Source: Segatella maculosa DSM 19339 = JCM 15638 | GTDB lineage: Bacteria; Bacteroidota; Bacteroidia; Bacteroidales; Bacteroidaceae | DNA length: 64,000 nt | NCBI RefSeq assembly: GCF_000382385.1 | Contig: NZ_KB908325.1 | Location: 1-64,000 of the forward strand | Direction: 5' to 3' | Shown here: positions 26,096-33,742 of the stretch, one piece after another | Position numbering within the stretch: the stretch's first letter is position 1 | Layout of the letters: each line of letters starts with the position of its first letter | Program-made: the position numbers and the translations under genes | Notes under the pieces: generated by a model | Seen by the model: the letters and a program-made list of their open reading frames with translations, nothing else | Databases searched by the model: none | What the model was told of the DNA's origin: nothing

Positions 26096-26998
26096 ATGCA
26101 AGACAAGCCCGTTTCACTCACTTTCGACCGTTTCAAGGCACTCGTCGAAACCTACAAAAGCAACACACCCAGCAATATTGTCATCACAAAAGACTTCTCT
26201 GTGGTCACCGATTTGAGGTATGTTCTCCAAGCAGTACTACAAGTTGGCTCGATATTTCAGCTGCAAGACTATCGCTGTGGCCTGATACGTTCGGGCAAAG
26301 CTACGGTTCGTTTCAATCTTCTTGATAAGGAATTGACCTCCGGAACCCTTGTTTTTCTCACACCGGGTACGATTGTTCAGCCCCTCAAAGCATCAAAAGA
26401 CTTCAACTTAACGGGCATGGCTTGCTCGCCGGATTTCCTGCATTTAGCCTTAAACAACGACTTTCCTGCGACATTCAATAGGCCGATGACCGACGCACAA
26501 AAACTACTTTCGTCCACCGAAAGCAGCTTCATTCAGCGCCTTTTCGGACTTCTCCATGAAACGGTTTCGCAACCGGAACATAGCCAACAAGTCGTTAAAA
26601 GCATCATTCGCACGATTATCTATCAATATGATTTTCATTTTTCGGTTGTCAAAGAGACTACTACGGAACATTCCAACAATCGAAATATCTTCGAACGCTT
26701 CATTTATTTGGTGAACAATCACTGCAAACAAGAGCACCGAATGGCTTTCTATGCCGAGAAAATGTGCCTTACCGACCGCTATCTCGGTACGGTTGTAAAA
26801 GCCGTAAGCGGGCAGACGGGCAAGGAATGGATAGACCGTGCGCTGATTACCTCGGCCAAAGTGATGCTCAAACACAGTGACCGCACCGTGGTACAAATAG
26901 CAGATGAGCTCAATTTTCCTACCGTTAGCTTCTTTTGTAAATACTTCAAAAGGCTCACAAACCTTACGCCCAATCAATTCAGACAAACTGTACCGTGA
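26096..26998 (+). CDS. AraC-family transcription regulator
   Basis: A 300-residue AraC-type regulator with an N-terminal cupin-like sensing domain (about 20-160; YRCGLIRSGKATVRFNLLD, TPGTIVQPLKA) and a C-terminal double helix-turn-helix (about 205-300; MAFYAEKMCLTDRYLGTVVK, then TVVQIADELNFPTVSFFCKY and the family end FKRLTNLTPNQFRQ). It is divergent from the efflux operon with 157 bases between starts, so it most likely controls that operon in response to an exported compound. The start is the ATG after the TATCTTTG box; the longer frame would run through both promoters. Confidence 0.9.
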   Translation: MQDKPVSLTFDRFKALVETYKSNTPSNIVITKDFSVVTDLRYVLQAVLQVGSIFQLQDYRCGLIRSGKATVRFNLLDKELTSGTLVFLTPGTIVQPLKASKDFNLTGMACSPDFLHLALNNDFPATFNRPMTDAQKLLSSTESSFIQRLFGLLHETVSQPEHSQQVVKSIIRTIIYQYDFHFSVVKETTTEHSNNRNIFERFIYLVNNHCKQEHRMAFYAEKMCLTDRYLGTVVKAVSGQTGKEWIDRALITSAKVMLKHSDRTVVQIADELNFPTVSFFCKYFKRLTNLTPNQFRQTVP

Positions 26999-27042
26999 AA
27001 AAACTTTAGCCGAATTTCGGGCTTATTCAATAGAAAAATCGT

Positions 27043-27050
27043 ATTTTTGT
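27043..27050 (+). promoter_or_regulatory. -7 box upstream of the DNA ligase gene
   Basis: TATTTTTG fits TAnnTTTG and lies 19 bases ahead of the start codon; the -33 region (near 27015-27022) has only a weak TTTC. Confidence 0.4.
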
Positions 27051-27069
27051 CGCTAAAGAACTATTCATT

Positions 27070-29067
27070 ATGGCAGAAGATAAACTGAGAAAGATGCGCG
27101 AACTGGTTGATACACTCAACGAAGCAGCCGACGCATACTATAACGGACAAGGCGAACGCATGTCGGATTATGAGTGGGATGCCATGTTCGACCAACTGAA
27201 ACAACTGGAAATCGAGACCGGACAGCAGCTGCCTGACTCGCCCACCAACCGCGTGTCGGAAGACAATATCACGGGACAAAAGGAGGAACATGAGTTCCCT
27301 GCGCTCTCATTGGCCAAGACCAAGCAACCCGAAGAGCTGGCGAAATGGGCGGAAGGTCGCCCAATTTGGCTCAGTTGGAAGCTGGATGGACTGACCCTTG
27401 TCGTCACATTTGACAACGGGAAACTGACGAAAGTGGTGACAAGGGGCAATGGACACGTGGGCACAAACATTACACATCTGGCCCCGGCCATAGCGGGAAT
27501 ACCGTACGAAATCAAGGCAGTAGGCCACGTAGTCGTGCGTGGTGAGTGTGTCATCAGCTATGAAGACTTTGAACAATTCAACATGGAAAGCGACGAAGAA
27601 TACGCAAATCCGCGCAATTTGGCATCGGGTTCGCTCACCTTGAAAGACGTGGACGAAGTGCGACAGCGCCATCTTCGGTGGATTCCCTTTACGTTAGTCT
27701 ATACCGAAGAGGCCATCGACTCATGGGGAGCACGCATGGATTGGCTCGAAATGAACGGCATGAAGGCTGTGGAGCGTGAGCAAATCGCACAGCCAACGCT
27801 ACAGAACATCGAGCGGGTGATAGCCCGATGGACAGAGAAAGTGACCGATAAAGAAAACCCATATCCTGTAGATGGGCTCGTTATCACCTATGACGACACG
27901 GCCTTTGCACAGACGGGAAGCGTCACAGGTCATCATGCCACGCGTGCAGGTTACGCTTTTAAGTGGCAGGACGAGCATGCCGACACAACGTTAGATCACA
28001 TCGAATGGAGTTGTGCGGCCAGCACCATCTCGCCCGTGGCAGTCTTTTCGCCTGTCGAACTGGAGGGAACGACTGTGAAACGCGCCTCACTCTGCAACAT
28101 CAGCGAGTGCGAACGGCTCGGCATCGGCAGCCGGGGAACACGACTGAGCGTCATCAAAGCCAACAAAATCATACCGAAAGTAATCCGCGTCGACGAGAAA
28201 ATCGGCGAATTGGAGATACCGGATTGCTGCCCTGTTTGCGGTGCACAGACACGCATTTCCATCAGTCCTGCCAGCGCAACCAAGACGCTTCATTGCACCA
28301 ACGCCAAGTGTCCGGCCAAGCAACTGCGCAAGTTTGCGCGCTTCGTGAGCAAGGAAGGCGTCAATATCGACGGCATTTCAGAACAGACAGTGGCCAAGTT
28401 CATCAACTTGGGTTGGGTGAAAGAATATGCCGACTTGTACAGATTGAAAGACCATGCCATGGAGATTGCAGCGATGGAAGGCTTCGGCGAGAAGAGTGCG
28501 CGCAATTTATTGCGTTCCATTGAGAAGGCCCGCGATGTGGAAGCACGGCGTTTTCTCTATGCTTTGAGCATTCCGTTGTGCGGTCAAGACGTGTGCAAAC
28601 GCTTGTTGGGCGCCTATCCTCTGCGCGAAATCATCAACATTGCCAGCGGTAAAAGTGACAAAATAGTACCCGGAGGTGATACTCCTTTCGCACTCATTGC
28701 GGGCATCGGACCGGAAAAGAGTAACCGCATTGTGGAATGGTTTCATGACGAAGAGAACCTGATGATGGTTGAAAAGCTGCTCGGGCAGGTGCGCGTGAGC
28801 CAAGAAAGTAATGAGCCGAGCGGCGAGAAGTGCAAGGGATTGACTTTCGTTGTGACCGGCGACGTGACGCGATATAAAAACCGCAACGAACTGAAAGCCT
28901 ATATCGAGGGCCAAGGGGGCAAGGTGACGGGTAGCGTAAGCAAGTCGACCAACTACCTTATCAATAACGATGTGGCCTCCGTAAGCACCAAAAACCAAAA
29001 GGCACGGCAGTTGGGTATTCCCATCATCTCCGAGTCGGAATTCATCGAACGTTTCGGAAACGAATAG
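27070..29067 (+). CDS. ligA: NAD+-dependent DNA ligase, divergent type
   Basis: A 665-residue NAD+-dependent DNA ligase with the full domain order. It has the Ia nicotinamide-binding part ([20 protein letters not shown]), the nucleotidyltransferase with adenylated Lys104 in SWKLDGLTL, the VRGE and NPRN motifs, the OB fold, and a Cys4 zinc finger (CCPVCG ... CTNAKCP, about 395-425). The HhH domain ([23 protein letters not shown]) and BRCT (about 585-665) follow. Several normally invariant positions differ: [11 protein letters not shown] for RGDGxxGEDVT, [10 protein letters not shown] for NPRNAAAGSL, and [11 protein letters not shown] for GRTGxxTPVA. It therefore looks like the second, divergent ligase type found in some anaerobes rather than the housekeeping copy. 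The gene symbol marks family only. Confidence 0.85.
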   Translation: MAEDKLRKMRELVDTLNEAADAYYNGQGERMSDYEWDAMFDQLKQLEIETGQQLPDSPTNRVSEDNITGQKEEHEFPALSLAKTKQPEELAKWAEGRPIWLSWKLDGLTLVVTFDNGKLTKVVTRGNGHVGTNITHLAPAIAGIPYEIKAVGHVVVRGECVISYEDFEQFNMESDEEYANPRNLASGSLTLKDVDEVRQRHLRWIPFTLVYTEEAIDSWGARMDWLEMNGMKAVEREQIAQPTLQNIERVIARWTEKVTDKENPYPVDGLVITYDDTAFAQTGSVTGHHATRAGYAFKWQDEHADTTLDHIEWSCAASTISPVAVFSPVELEGTTVKRASLCNISECERLGIGSRGTRLSVIKANKIIPKVIRVDEKIGELEIPDCCPVCGAQTRISISPASATKTLHCTNAKCPAKQLRKFARFVSKEGVNIDGISEQTVAKFINLGWVKEYADLYRLKDHAMEIAAMEGFGEKSARNLLRSIEKARDVEARRFLYALSIPLCGQDVCKRLLGAYPLREIINIASGKSDKIVPGGDTPFALIAGIGPEKSNRIVEWFHDEENLMMVEKLLGQVRVSQESNEPSGEKCKGLTFVVTGDVTRYKNRNELKAYIEGQGGKVTGSVSKSTNYLINNDVASVSTKNQKARQLGIPIISESEFIERFGNE

Positions 29068-29086
29068 CAAGAATGCCCCATCTGGC

Positions 29087-29117
29087 TTGCCCAATCGCAG
29101 AAAAAGCATTACTTTTG
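29087..29117 (+). promoter_or_regulatory. trmD promoter, apparently giving a leaderless message
   Basis: TTG at 29087-29089 and TACTTTTG at 29110-29117, spacing 20. The trmD ATG starts only six bases after the -7 box, where transcription itself should begin. Confidence 0.6.
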
Positions 29118-29122
29118 CAGGC

Positions 29123-29797
29123 ATGAGAATAGACATTATAAGCGTCCTCCCGGAGATGATTGAGGGATTTGTAGACGAATCCATATTGGCACGGGCACAG
29201 AAAAAAGGCTTGGTAGAAATCAAACTTCACAATCTTCGCGACTACTCACGCGACAAATGGCGTCGCGTTGACGACTATCCTTACGGCGGAAGCGCGGGCA
29301 TGGTGATGCAGTGTGAGCCGATTGACCGCTGTATCTCGGCCCTGAAAGCCGAGCACGACTATGATGAAGTAATCTATACCAGCCCCGATGGCGAGCCATT
29401 CAACCAGCACATAGCCAACGATCTCTCGCTGAAGGGCAATCTGATTATCCTTTGTGGTCACTATAAAGGCATCGACCAACGCGTGCGCGACCACTTGATT
29501 ACGCGCGAAATCAGTATCGGAGACTACGTACTCACGGGCGGAGAACTGGCAGCAGCAGTGATGACAGATGCCATCGTTCGCCTTATTCCCGGCACAATCA
29601 GCGACGAACAGAGTGCACTAAGCGACTGTTTCCAAGACGATATGCTGGCTGAGCCCATCTATACGCGCCCTGCCGACTACAAGGGCTGGAAAGTTCCCGA
29701 CATTCTGCTAAGCGGAAACGAGGCAAAAGTGCGCCAGTGGGAGTTCGAACAAGCCATGGAACGCACCAAGCGACTGCGTCCCGACCTGCTGAAATAG
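29123..29797 (+). CDS. trmD: tRNA (guanine37-N1)-methyltransferase TrmD
   Basis: A 224-residue TrmD, which methylates G37 next to the anticodon using S-adenosylmethionine and prevents frameshifting. Signature segments are [16 protein letters not shown] at the start, the substrate loop [17 protein letters not shown], the trefoil-knot SAM site [18 protein letters not shown] and [18 protein letters not shown], and the C-terminal domain with [17 protein letters not shown]. The ATG at 29123 is chosen from family alignment; upstream codons would lie within the promoter. A strong hairpin (29830-29866) follows the gene. Confidence 0.96.
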   Translation: MRIDIISVLPEMIEGFVDESILARAQKKGLVEIKLHNLRDYSRDKWRRVDDYPYGGSAGMVMQCEPIDRCISALKAEHDYDEVIYTSPDGEPFNQHIANDLSLKGNLIILCGHYKGIDQRVRDHLITREISIGDYVLTGGELAAAVMTDAIVRLIPGTISDEQSALSDCFQDDMLAEPIYTRPADYKGWKVPDILLSGNEAKVRQWEFEQAMERTKRLRPDLLK

Positions 29798-29829
29798 TAG
29801 GCTTACAGAAGCCTAACAGCCATAATGGC

Positions 29830-29866
29830 GATGGGGCGGACGCACGAGTCGTGCGTCCGCCCCATC
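29830..29866. repeat. Family B hairpin repeat (17-bp perfect stem)
   Basis: A 17-base arm beginning GATGGGGCGGACGC and ending CACG, a 3-base loop AGT, and its exact complement. The core GGACGCACG/CGTGCGTCC is shared with seven other copies in the window. No T-run follows, so it is not a classic intrinsic terminator, though it may stop or protect the trmD message. Confidence 0.85.
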
Positions 29867-29895
29867 GGAATGGAAACATAGACATAGGGTTATTT

Positions 29896-29924
29896 GAGCG
29901 GATGCACGGGCCATGCGTCCCTAC
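29896..29924 (+). repeat. Family B hairpin repeat, partner copy
   Basis: GAGCGGATGCACGGGCCATG followed by CGTCCCTAC, a compensated copy (T-A in place of C-G in both arms), 66 bases after its partner. Confidence 0.8.
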
Positions 29925-29934
29925 ATTATTCGAA

Positions 29935-30045
29935 CTGATATTCAACGACTTACACCTTGCATTTCAATTCCACCCATTTTACCACACAATCTCAACCATA
30001 TTGCACGCTAAAATGGCTGAGATCGCGCGGTAAAATAGGTGAAGT
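29935..30045 (-). repeat. Family A repeat, with conserved tail (reverse orientation)
   Basis: The reverse complement carries the tail GAAATGCAAGGTGTAAGT then GTTGAATATCA seen at 44065-44095 and 53160-53200, followed by AATCTCAnCCATnTT units. Copies of the unit on both strands can fold into a large imperfect hairpin. It fills the gap between trmD and rubrerythrin. Confidence 0.75.
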
Positions 30046-30122
30046 CAGAAAACAAGATGGCTGAAAAGAAAAGCCGGACATCACTGCCCGGCCTGTTTAT
30101 ATCTAAAATGATGAACCTTCAT

Positions 30123-30776
30123 TTAGAAGTTCTCAGCTGCAACTTGGAAGAAACTCTTCGGATGGTTGCAGACCGGACAAACCTCAGGGGCTGATTTTCC
30201 GATATGAATGTGGCCACAATTGCGGCATTGCCAAATGCGGTCGCCGTCCTTGGAGAACACAATACCTTCTTCAATGTTCTGCAACAGTTTGCGATAACGC
30301 TCTTCGTGACGCTTCTCAATGGCCCCAACGCCACGGAATTTAACAGCAAGTTCGGGGAAACCGTCCTCGATTGCCTGCTTAGCCATGGCATCATACATGT
30401 CGGTCCACTCGTAGTTTTCGCCCGCAGCTGCGTCGGCAAGGTTCGTAGTTGTCGTGGGAATGTCTCCCTCGTGCAAGAACTTGAACCACAGTTTTGCATG
30501 CTCTTTCTCGTTAAGAGCAGTCTCTGTGAAGAGCTCTGCAATCTGCTCATAGCCGTCTTTCTTGGCCTTTGAGGCATAATAAAGATACTTGGTATGCGCC
30601 TGACTCTCGCCTGCAAAGGCCGTCATTAAGTTCTGTTCAGTCTTCGTTCCCTTCAATGCTTTGGGGTCGAATGCCTTAAACTTTTCAGCTTTGGCATGGC
30701 ATACGGGGCACGATTCGGGTGCTTCCGTTCCCTCATGAATGTACCCACAAACGGTACAGATGAATTTCTTTTTCAT
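30123..30776 (-). CDS. rbr: Rubrerythrin with rubredoxin domains at both ends
   Basis: A 217-residue peroxide-reducing iron protein of anaerobes. It has a rubredoxin-like Cys4 iron site at the N-terminus (C7xxC10 ... C23PVC26), a four-helix di-iron domain (about 45-170, with the ligand motifs [19 protein letters not shown] and [11 protein letters not shown]), and a second rubredoxin domain at the C-terminus ([20 protein letters not shown]). Classic rubrerythrin has only the C-terminal one. It reduces hydrogen peroxide in the cytoplasm. It is divergent from oxyR, with a clean promoter at 30813-30845, which strongly suggests OxyR control. Confidence 0.94.
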   Translation of the reverse strand: MKKKFICTVCGYIHEGTEAPESCPVCHAKAEKFKAFDPKALKGTKTEQNLMTAFAGESQAHTKYLYYASKAKKDGYEQIAELFTETALNEKEHAKLWFKFLHEGDIPTTTTNLADAAAGENYEWTDMYDAMAKQAIEDGFPELAVKFRGVGAIEKRHEERYRKLLQNIEEGIVFSKDGDRIWQCRNCGHIHIGKSAPEVCPVCNHPKSFFQVAAENF

Positions 30777-30812
30777 AATGTTCTTGTATTAATGTTTTTG
30801 TTTTTGTTGATG

Positions 30813-30845
30813 CAAAGTTAGTTCTTTCTTTTCAGATTTGCAAAA
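30813..30845 (-). promoter_or_regulatory. Rubrerythrin promoter
   Basis: TAACTTTG on the minus strand (30813-30820) with TTG at 30841-30843, spacing 20. The A/T-rich stretch beyond it (30845-30955), shared with oxyR, is where an OxyR site would be expected. Confidence 0.7.
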
Positions 30846-30991
30846 GATGGAACCTATATTCCGATAGAAGAAATCTATAATATCCATTCTGAACCTTTAT
30901 CCATCGGCGTCCGAGGCTTTTTGAGAAACAAAAAAATGAGGATTATTTGATATTCCATGTCTTCTTCTGCCCGAAAACATCAAAAAAAGCG

Positions 30992-30999
30992 TATCTTTG
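30992..30999 (+). promoter_or_regulatory. -7 box of the oxyR promoter
   Basis: TATCTTTG, 29 bases before the oxyR ATG. It rules out the longer reading frame, which would begin upstream of it. A ribosome site CAGGAGG precedes the ATG. Confidence 0.5.
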
Positions 31000-31028
31000 C
31001 AATAAAATCTTATACCACAGGAGGAATT

Positions 31029-31955
31029 ATGACCCTGCAACAATTGGAATATATCATGGCCGTTTACCGCCACAAGCACTTTGCCAAGGCGGCCGAGGCC
31101 TGCAATGTGACCCAACCTACGCTCAGTTCGATGATACAAAAGCTTGAGGAAGAGCTGGGCGTAAAGATCTTCGACCGTAAACGCCAACCCGTTCTACCCA
31201 CACCTATCGGGCAAAACGTCATCGACCAAGGATGGGAAATCCTGCAACATGCCAAGCAACTCAAGGAGTCTGTGGAAGAAGAAAAGCATTCCTTGCGCGG
31301 CACTTTCCATGTAGGTATTCTGCCAACGATAGCACCTTATCTCATACCGCGTTTCTTTCCACAACTCATGCAACGCCATCCTGAGTTGGATATCCGTATC
31401 CGTGAGATGCAAACTCACGAAATAAAGCAAGCGCTTCTGCATGGAGATATCGACGTAGGTATACTGGCTAAGCTCGACGGAATGGACGACTTTGAGACCT
31501 CACATTTGTTTTTCGAACAGTTCTTCGGCTATGTAGCGAAAGGTGACCCCCTATATATAAATAAGGTGATACACACAAGCGACCTGAAAGGAGAATATCT
31601 TTGGATGCTTGATGAGGGCCATTGTTTCAGAGACCAATTGGTGAAATTCTGTCAACTTCAAGGGGCCAAGCAGAGTCAAAAGGCTTATTCATTGGGCAGT
31701 ATCGAGACTTTCATGCGCATGGTTGAGAGCGGAAAGGGCATGACCTTCATTCCCGAACTAGCTATTTTCCAGTTGGCCGACAGCCAGAAAGAACTTGTCA
31801 GGCCGTTTGCCATACCCATCCCAACGCGTGATATCGTGGTCATCAATAACAAAGATTTCGTGCGTGCGACTGTCCGCCGACTGCTTATCGAAGAGATTCA
31901 AAAGGCCGTTCCCGCTGATATGCTAAAGCTGAAACAGGTTCAACAGCGCGTATAA
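31029..31955 (+). CDS. oxyR: Peroxide-sensing LysR-family regulator OxyR
   Basis: A 308-residue LysR-type regulator. Residues 1-60 form the winged helix-turn-helix (FAKAAEACNVTQPTLSSMIQ), followed by the effector domain. The redox pair lies in GHCFRDQLVKFC with the cysteines at exactly 199 and 208, as in E. coli OxyR, which form a disulfide on peroxide exposure. It therefore is a true peroxide sensor rather than a generic LysR protein. It is divergent from rubrerythrin and most likely activates it along with other peroxide genes. It ends in a good terminator. Confidence 0.95.
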   Translation: MTLQQLEYIMAVYRHKHFAKAAEACNVTQPTLSSMIQKLEEELGVKIFDRKRQPVLPTPIGQNVIDQGWEILQHAKQLKESVEEEKHSLRGTFHVGILPTIAPYLIPRFFPQLMQRHPELDIRIREMQTHEIKQALLHGDIDVGILAKLDGMDDFETSHLFFEQFFGYVAKGDPLYINKVIHTSDLKGEYLWMLDEGHCFRDQLVKFCQLQGAKQSQKAYSLGSIETFMRMVESGKGMTFIPELAIFQLADSQKELVRPFAIPIPTRDIVVINNKDFVRATVRRLLIEEIQKAVPADMLKLKQVQQRV

Positions 31956-31985
31956 TAGCCCCGGAAATAAGAAATCTTCATGTAA

Positions 31986-32019
31986 ATAGCCGCCAGTTTT
32001 CACTGTCGGCTATATTTTT
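31986..32019 (+). terminator. Intrinsic terminator of oxyR
   Basis: Stem ATAGCCG-C-CAGT, loop TTTC, ACTG-T-CGGCTAT (11 pairs with one C/T mismatch), followed by ATTTTT. Confidence 0.8.
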
Positions 32020-32078
32020 CCCCATTAATGAGGATATTTTTCTCCTAATTTGACAACTATTTTAATATTATTTACTAT

Positions 32079-32999
32079 GAAGTCATCTAGACTTTTCCCT
32101 CTTTCTTATCTTTTTCAGAAAAATCAGTATAAATGCGATATAGTTCCATCCCTCCCAACTGGTTTGTGTGGTATCGAACCTGTTGAGCACGCTCCTGTAC
32201 GAGTCCATCCACGCATTGGTCCTTTCAATGCTGTATCTCTCCTTATAAAGCAGTTCATCAAGTAACTCGTCATCTCTGCGCATTCCTCTCCGCTTATTGA
32301 AGGCGACGTTTGGGAACACCTCCTGCCGAAGGCAATCCCGCCTGAATTGTGCAGAGTCAAAACCGGCGTCTGCATTGAGAAAGAGCCCCGATATGGACAA
32401 GCCTGAGTCCTCAATACCTGCGAACAAGCCCTGAAGTACCTCGGAGATGCAGTGAAGGTCGTTGTGGGAACCCGAAACAGGCGTGGACATGGCAAGCGGT
32501 ATGCCTTGCCGGTCTGTGACATAGATGGCATTGGTGGTCGTTCTTTTCTTGCGTCCTTGGTATCCACAGCACTCCCCACCGCGAAGCGTGGTGGTGTGGC
32601 TGCCGTCCAAATCCACACTGGACATGTCCAAGAAAGACCTGTGACGGCTTAATATCATGCCCCAAACCTTTTTCCATTCGCCGTTCCTCGACCACTTGCG
32701 GAAATGGGCATACACGCTCTTGTAGCTCAAAACCCTCCCCGTGAAGATGGCTGAAACGGGAAGCATGTGCCACTGACAGCCCGTTTTCAACTTGTAGAGA
32801 ATGCACTGAATGACCTCCACCAGGTGACTTTTTGTAACATAACCGCGTTTTGCCACCGACAAATATGGCAAGATCTCAGATTTTATTGTATCTTTGTCCA
32901 GTACTTCGTACATGAGAGGATTGTTTATCTTGGTCTTCACAGCACAAAGATAATAAACTCCTCTCAATTTGTAGAGATTTAAAAAGTCTAGACGACTTC
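32079..32999. mobile_element. Complete IS5-family insertion sequence, 921 bp
   Basis: Terminal inverted repeats are GAAGTCATCTAGACTTTT at 32079-32096 and its complement (one mismatch) at 32982-32999. A TAT target duplication flanks it (32076-32078 and 33000-33002). A single transposase gene fills it. It separates the upstream TTTGACA (32049-32055) from the TATATTTG box of the nrf operon. Confidence 0.92.
32083..32913 (-). CDS. IS5-family transposase
   Basis: A 276-residue DDE transposase. The N-terminal DUF4096-like part (VEVIQCILYKLKTGCQWHML ... VYAHFRKWSRNGEW) is followed by the catalytic core: Asp in SVDLDGSHTT, Asp in LFLNADAGFDS, Glu in ERYSIERTNAWMD. It moves the element at 32079-32999. 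The start MYEVLDKDTI is chosen by family; longer frames run into the terminal repeat. It reads away from the nrf genes, with its C-terminus almost at the left repeat. No frameshift or stop is seen, so it may be active. Confidence 0.92.
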   Translation of the reverse strand: MYEVLDKDTIKSEILPYLSVAKRGYVTKSHLVEVIQCILYKLKTGCQWHMLPVSAIFTGRVLSYKSVYAHFRKWSRNGEWKKVWGMILSRHRSFLDMSSVDLDGSHTTTLRGGECCGYQGRKKRTTTNAIYVTDRQGIPLAMSTPVSGSHNDLHCISEVLQGLFAGIEDSGLSISGLFLNADAGFDSAQFRRDCLRQEVFPNVAFNKRRGMRRDDELLDELLYKERYSIERTNAWMDSYRSVLNRFDTTQTSWEGWNYIAFILIFLKKIRKREKSR

Positions 33000-33007
33000 T
33001 ATATTTG
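33000..33007 (+). promoter_or_regulatory. -7 box of the nrf operon, remade by the IS target duplication
   Basis: TATATTTG begins with the TAT target duplication and abuts the IS right end. The native upstream TTTG is now 950 bases away on the other side of the IS, and no good -33 lies at 19-21 bases inside the IS end (nearest TTTG is 28 bases off). Confidence 0.6.
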
Positions 33008-33030
33008 CAGCATAAACAAATGAACAATCT

Positions 33031-33675
33031 ATGAAGCGACCAACCTATACAAAGCTGAAAAACGCATGGAAATCATTTGTCGATAGGCTTTCTTTTCGAC
33101 AAAAGGTAACGATAACAACGCTTTGCGGGGTTGCTTTCGGATTGGTAATTCTATTCATGTATCTGCTCCGTATGCATACATATATCGTGGGAGATGACCC
33201 GGCTGCCTGCATCAACTGCCACATTATGTCACCCTATTATGCCACATGGTCGCACTCATCTCACGGTCGTGATGTGACTTGTAATGATTGTCATGTGCCC
33301 AATAATAATATAGTTTCGCATTACTTCTTCAAAGGCAAGGACGGAATGAAGCATGTTGCTTACTTCGTTACCCACAGCGAACGGCAGGCCATTGAGGCTG
33401 AAGATGCATCGGCGGAAGTAATCATGGACAATTGCATTCGTTGCCACAAGCAACTCAATCAAGAGTTCGTCAAAACCGGACGCATTGACTACATGATGGC
33501 CAAGCGCGGCGAAGGGAAAGTCTGTTGGGACTGTCACCGCGACGTGCCTCACATGGGAATGAACTCGCTTTCTTCCACTCCGGGAGCCGAATTTGTAGAG
33601 CCGATGCCACCTGACCCCGTTCCGGCATGGCTGCAAAAGGCCTTGGGACACACGCCTTATGAAGGTTCAAAATAG
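33031..33675 (+). CDS. nrfH: Cytochrome c nitrite reductase small subunit NrfH
   Basis: A 214-residue membrane-anchored tetraheme cytochrome of the NapC/NirT family. One N-terminal transmembrane helix (about 28-48) precedes four heme-binding motifs CINCH, CNDCH, CIRCH and CWDCH. It takes electrons from menaquinol and passes them to NrfA in the periplasm. It is the first gene of the nrf operon, with nrfA 67 bases downstream. The C-terminal 40 residues are a proline-rich extension (PMPPDPVPAWLQK). An IS5 element sits directly upstream, so expression may be altered. Confidence 0.95.
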   Translation: MKRPTYTKLKNAWKSFVDRLSFRQKVTITTLCGVAFGLVILFMYLLRMHTYIVGDDPAACINCHIMSPYYATWSHSSHGRDVTCNDCHVPNNNIVSHYFFKGKDGMKHVAYFVTHSERQAIEAEDASAEVIMDNCIRCHKQLNQEFVKTGRIDYMMAKRGEGKVCWDCHRDVPHMGMNSLSSTPGAEFVEPMPPDPVPAWLQKALGHTPYEGSK

Positions 33676-33742
33676 GGAATATAACGGTCTAATCGTATCA
33701 TCTCACTCCATCTAACGAAATAAATAATCAAACTTAATAGCT

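Noticed and set aside
28507-29223. Minus-strand frame across the ligase/trmD junction
   Set aside because: It spans the ends of two well-supported plus-strand genes and their promoter; it is a shadow frame.
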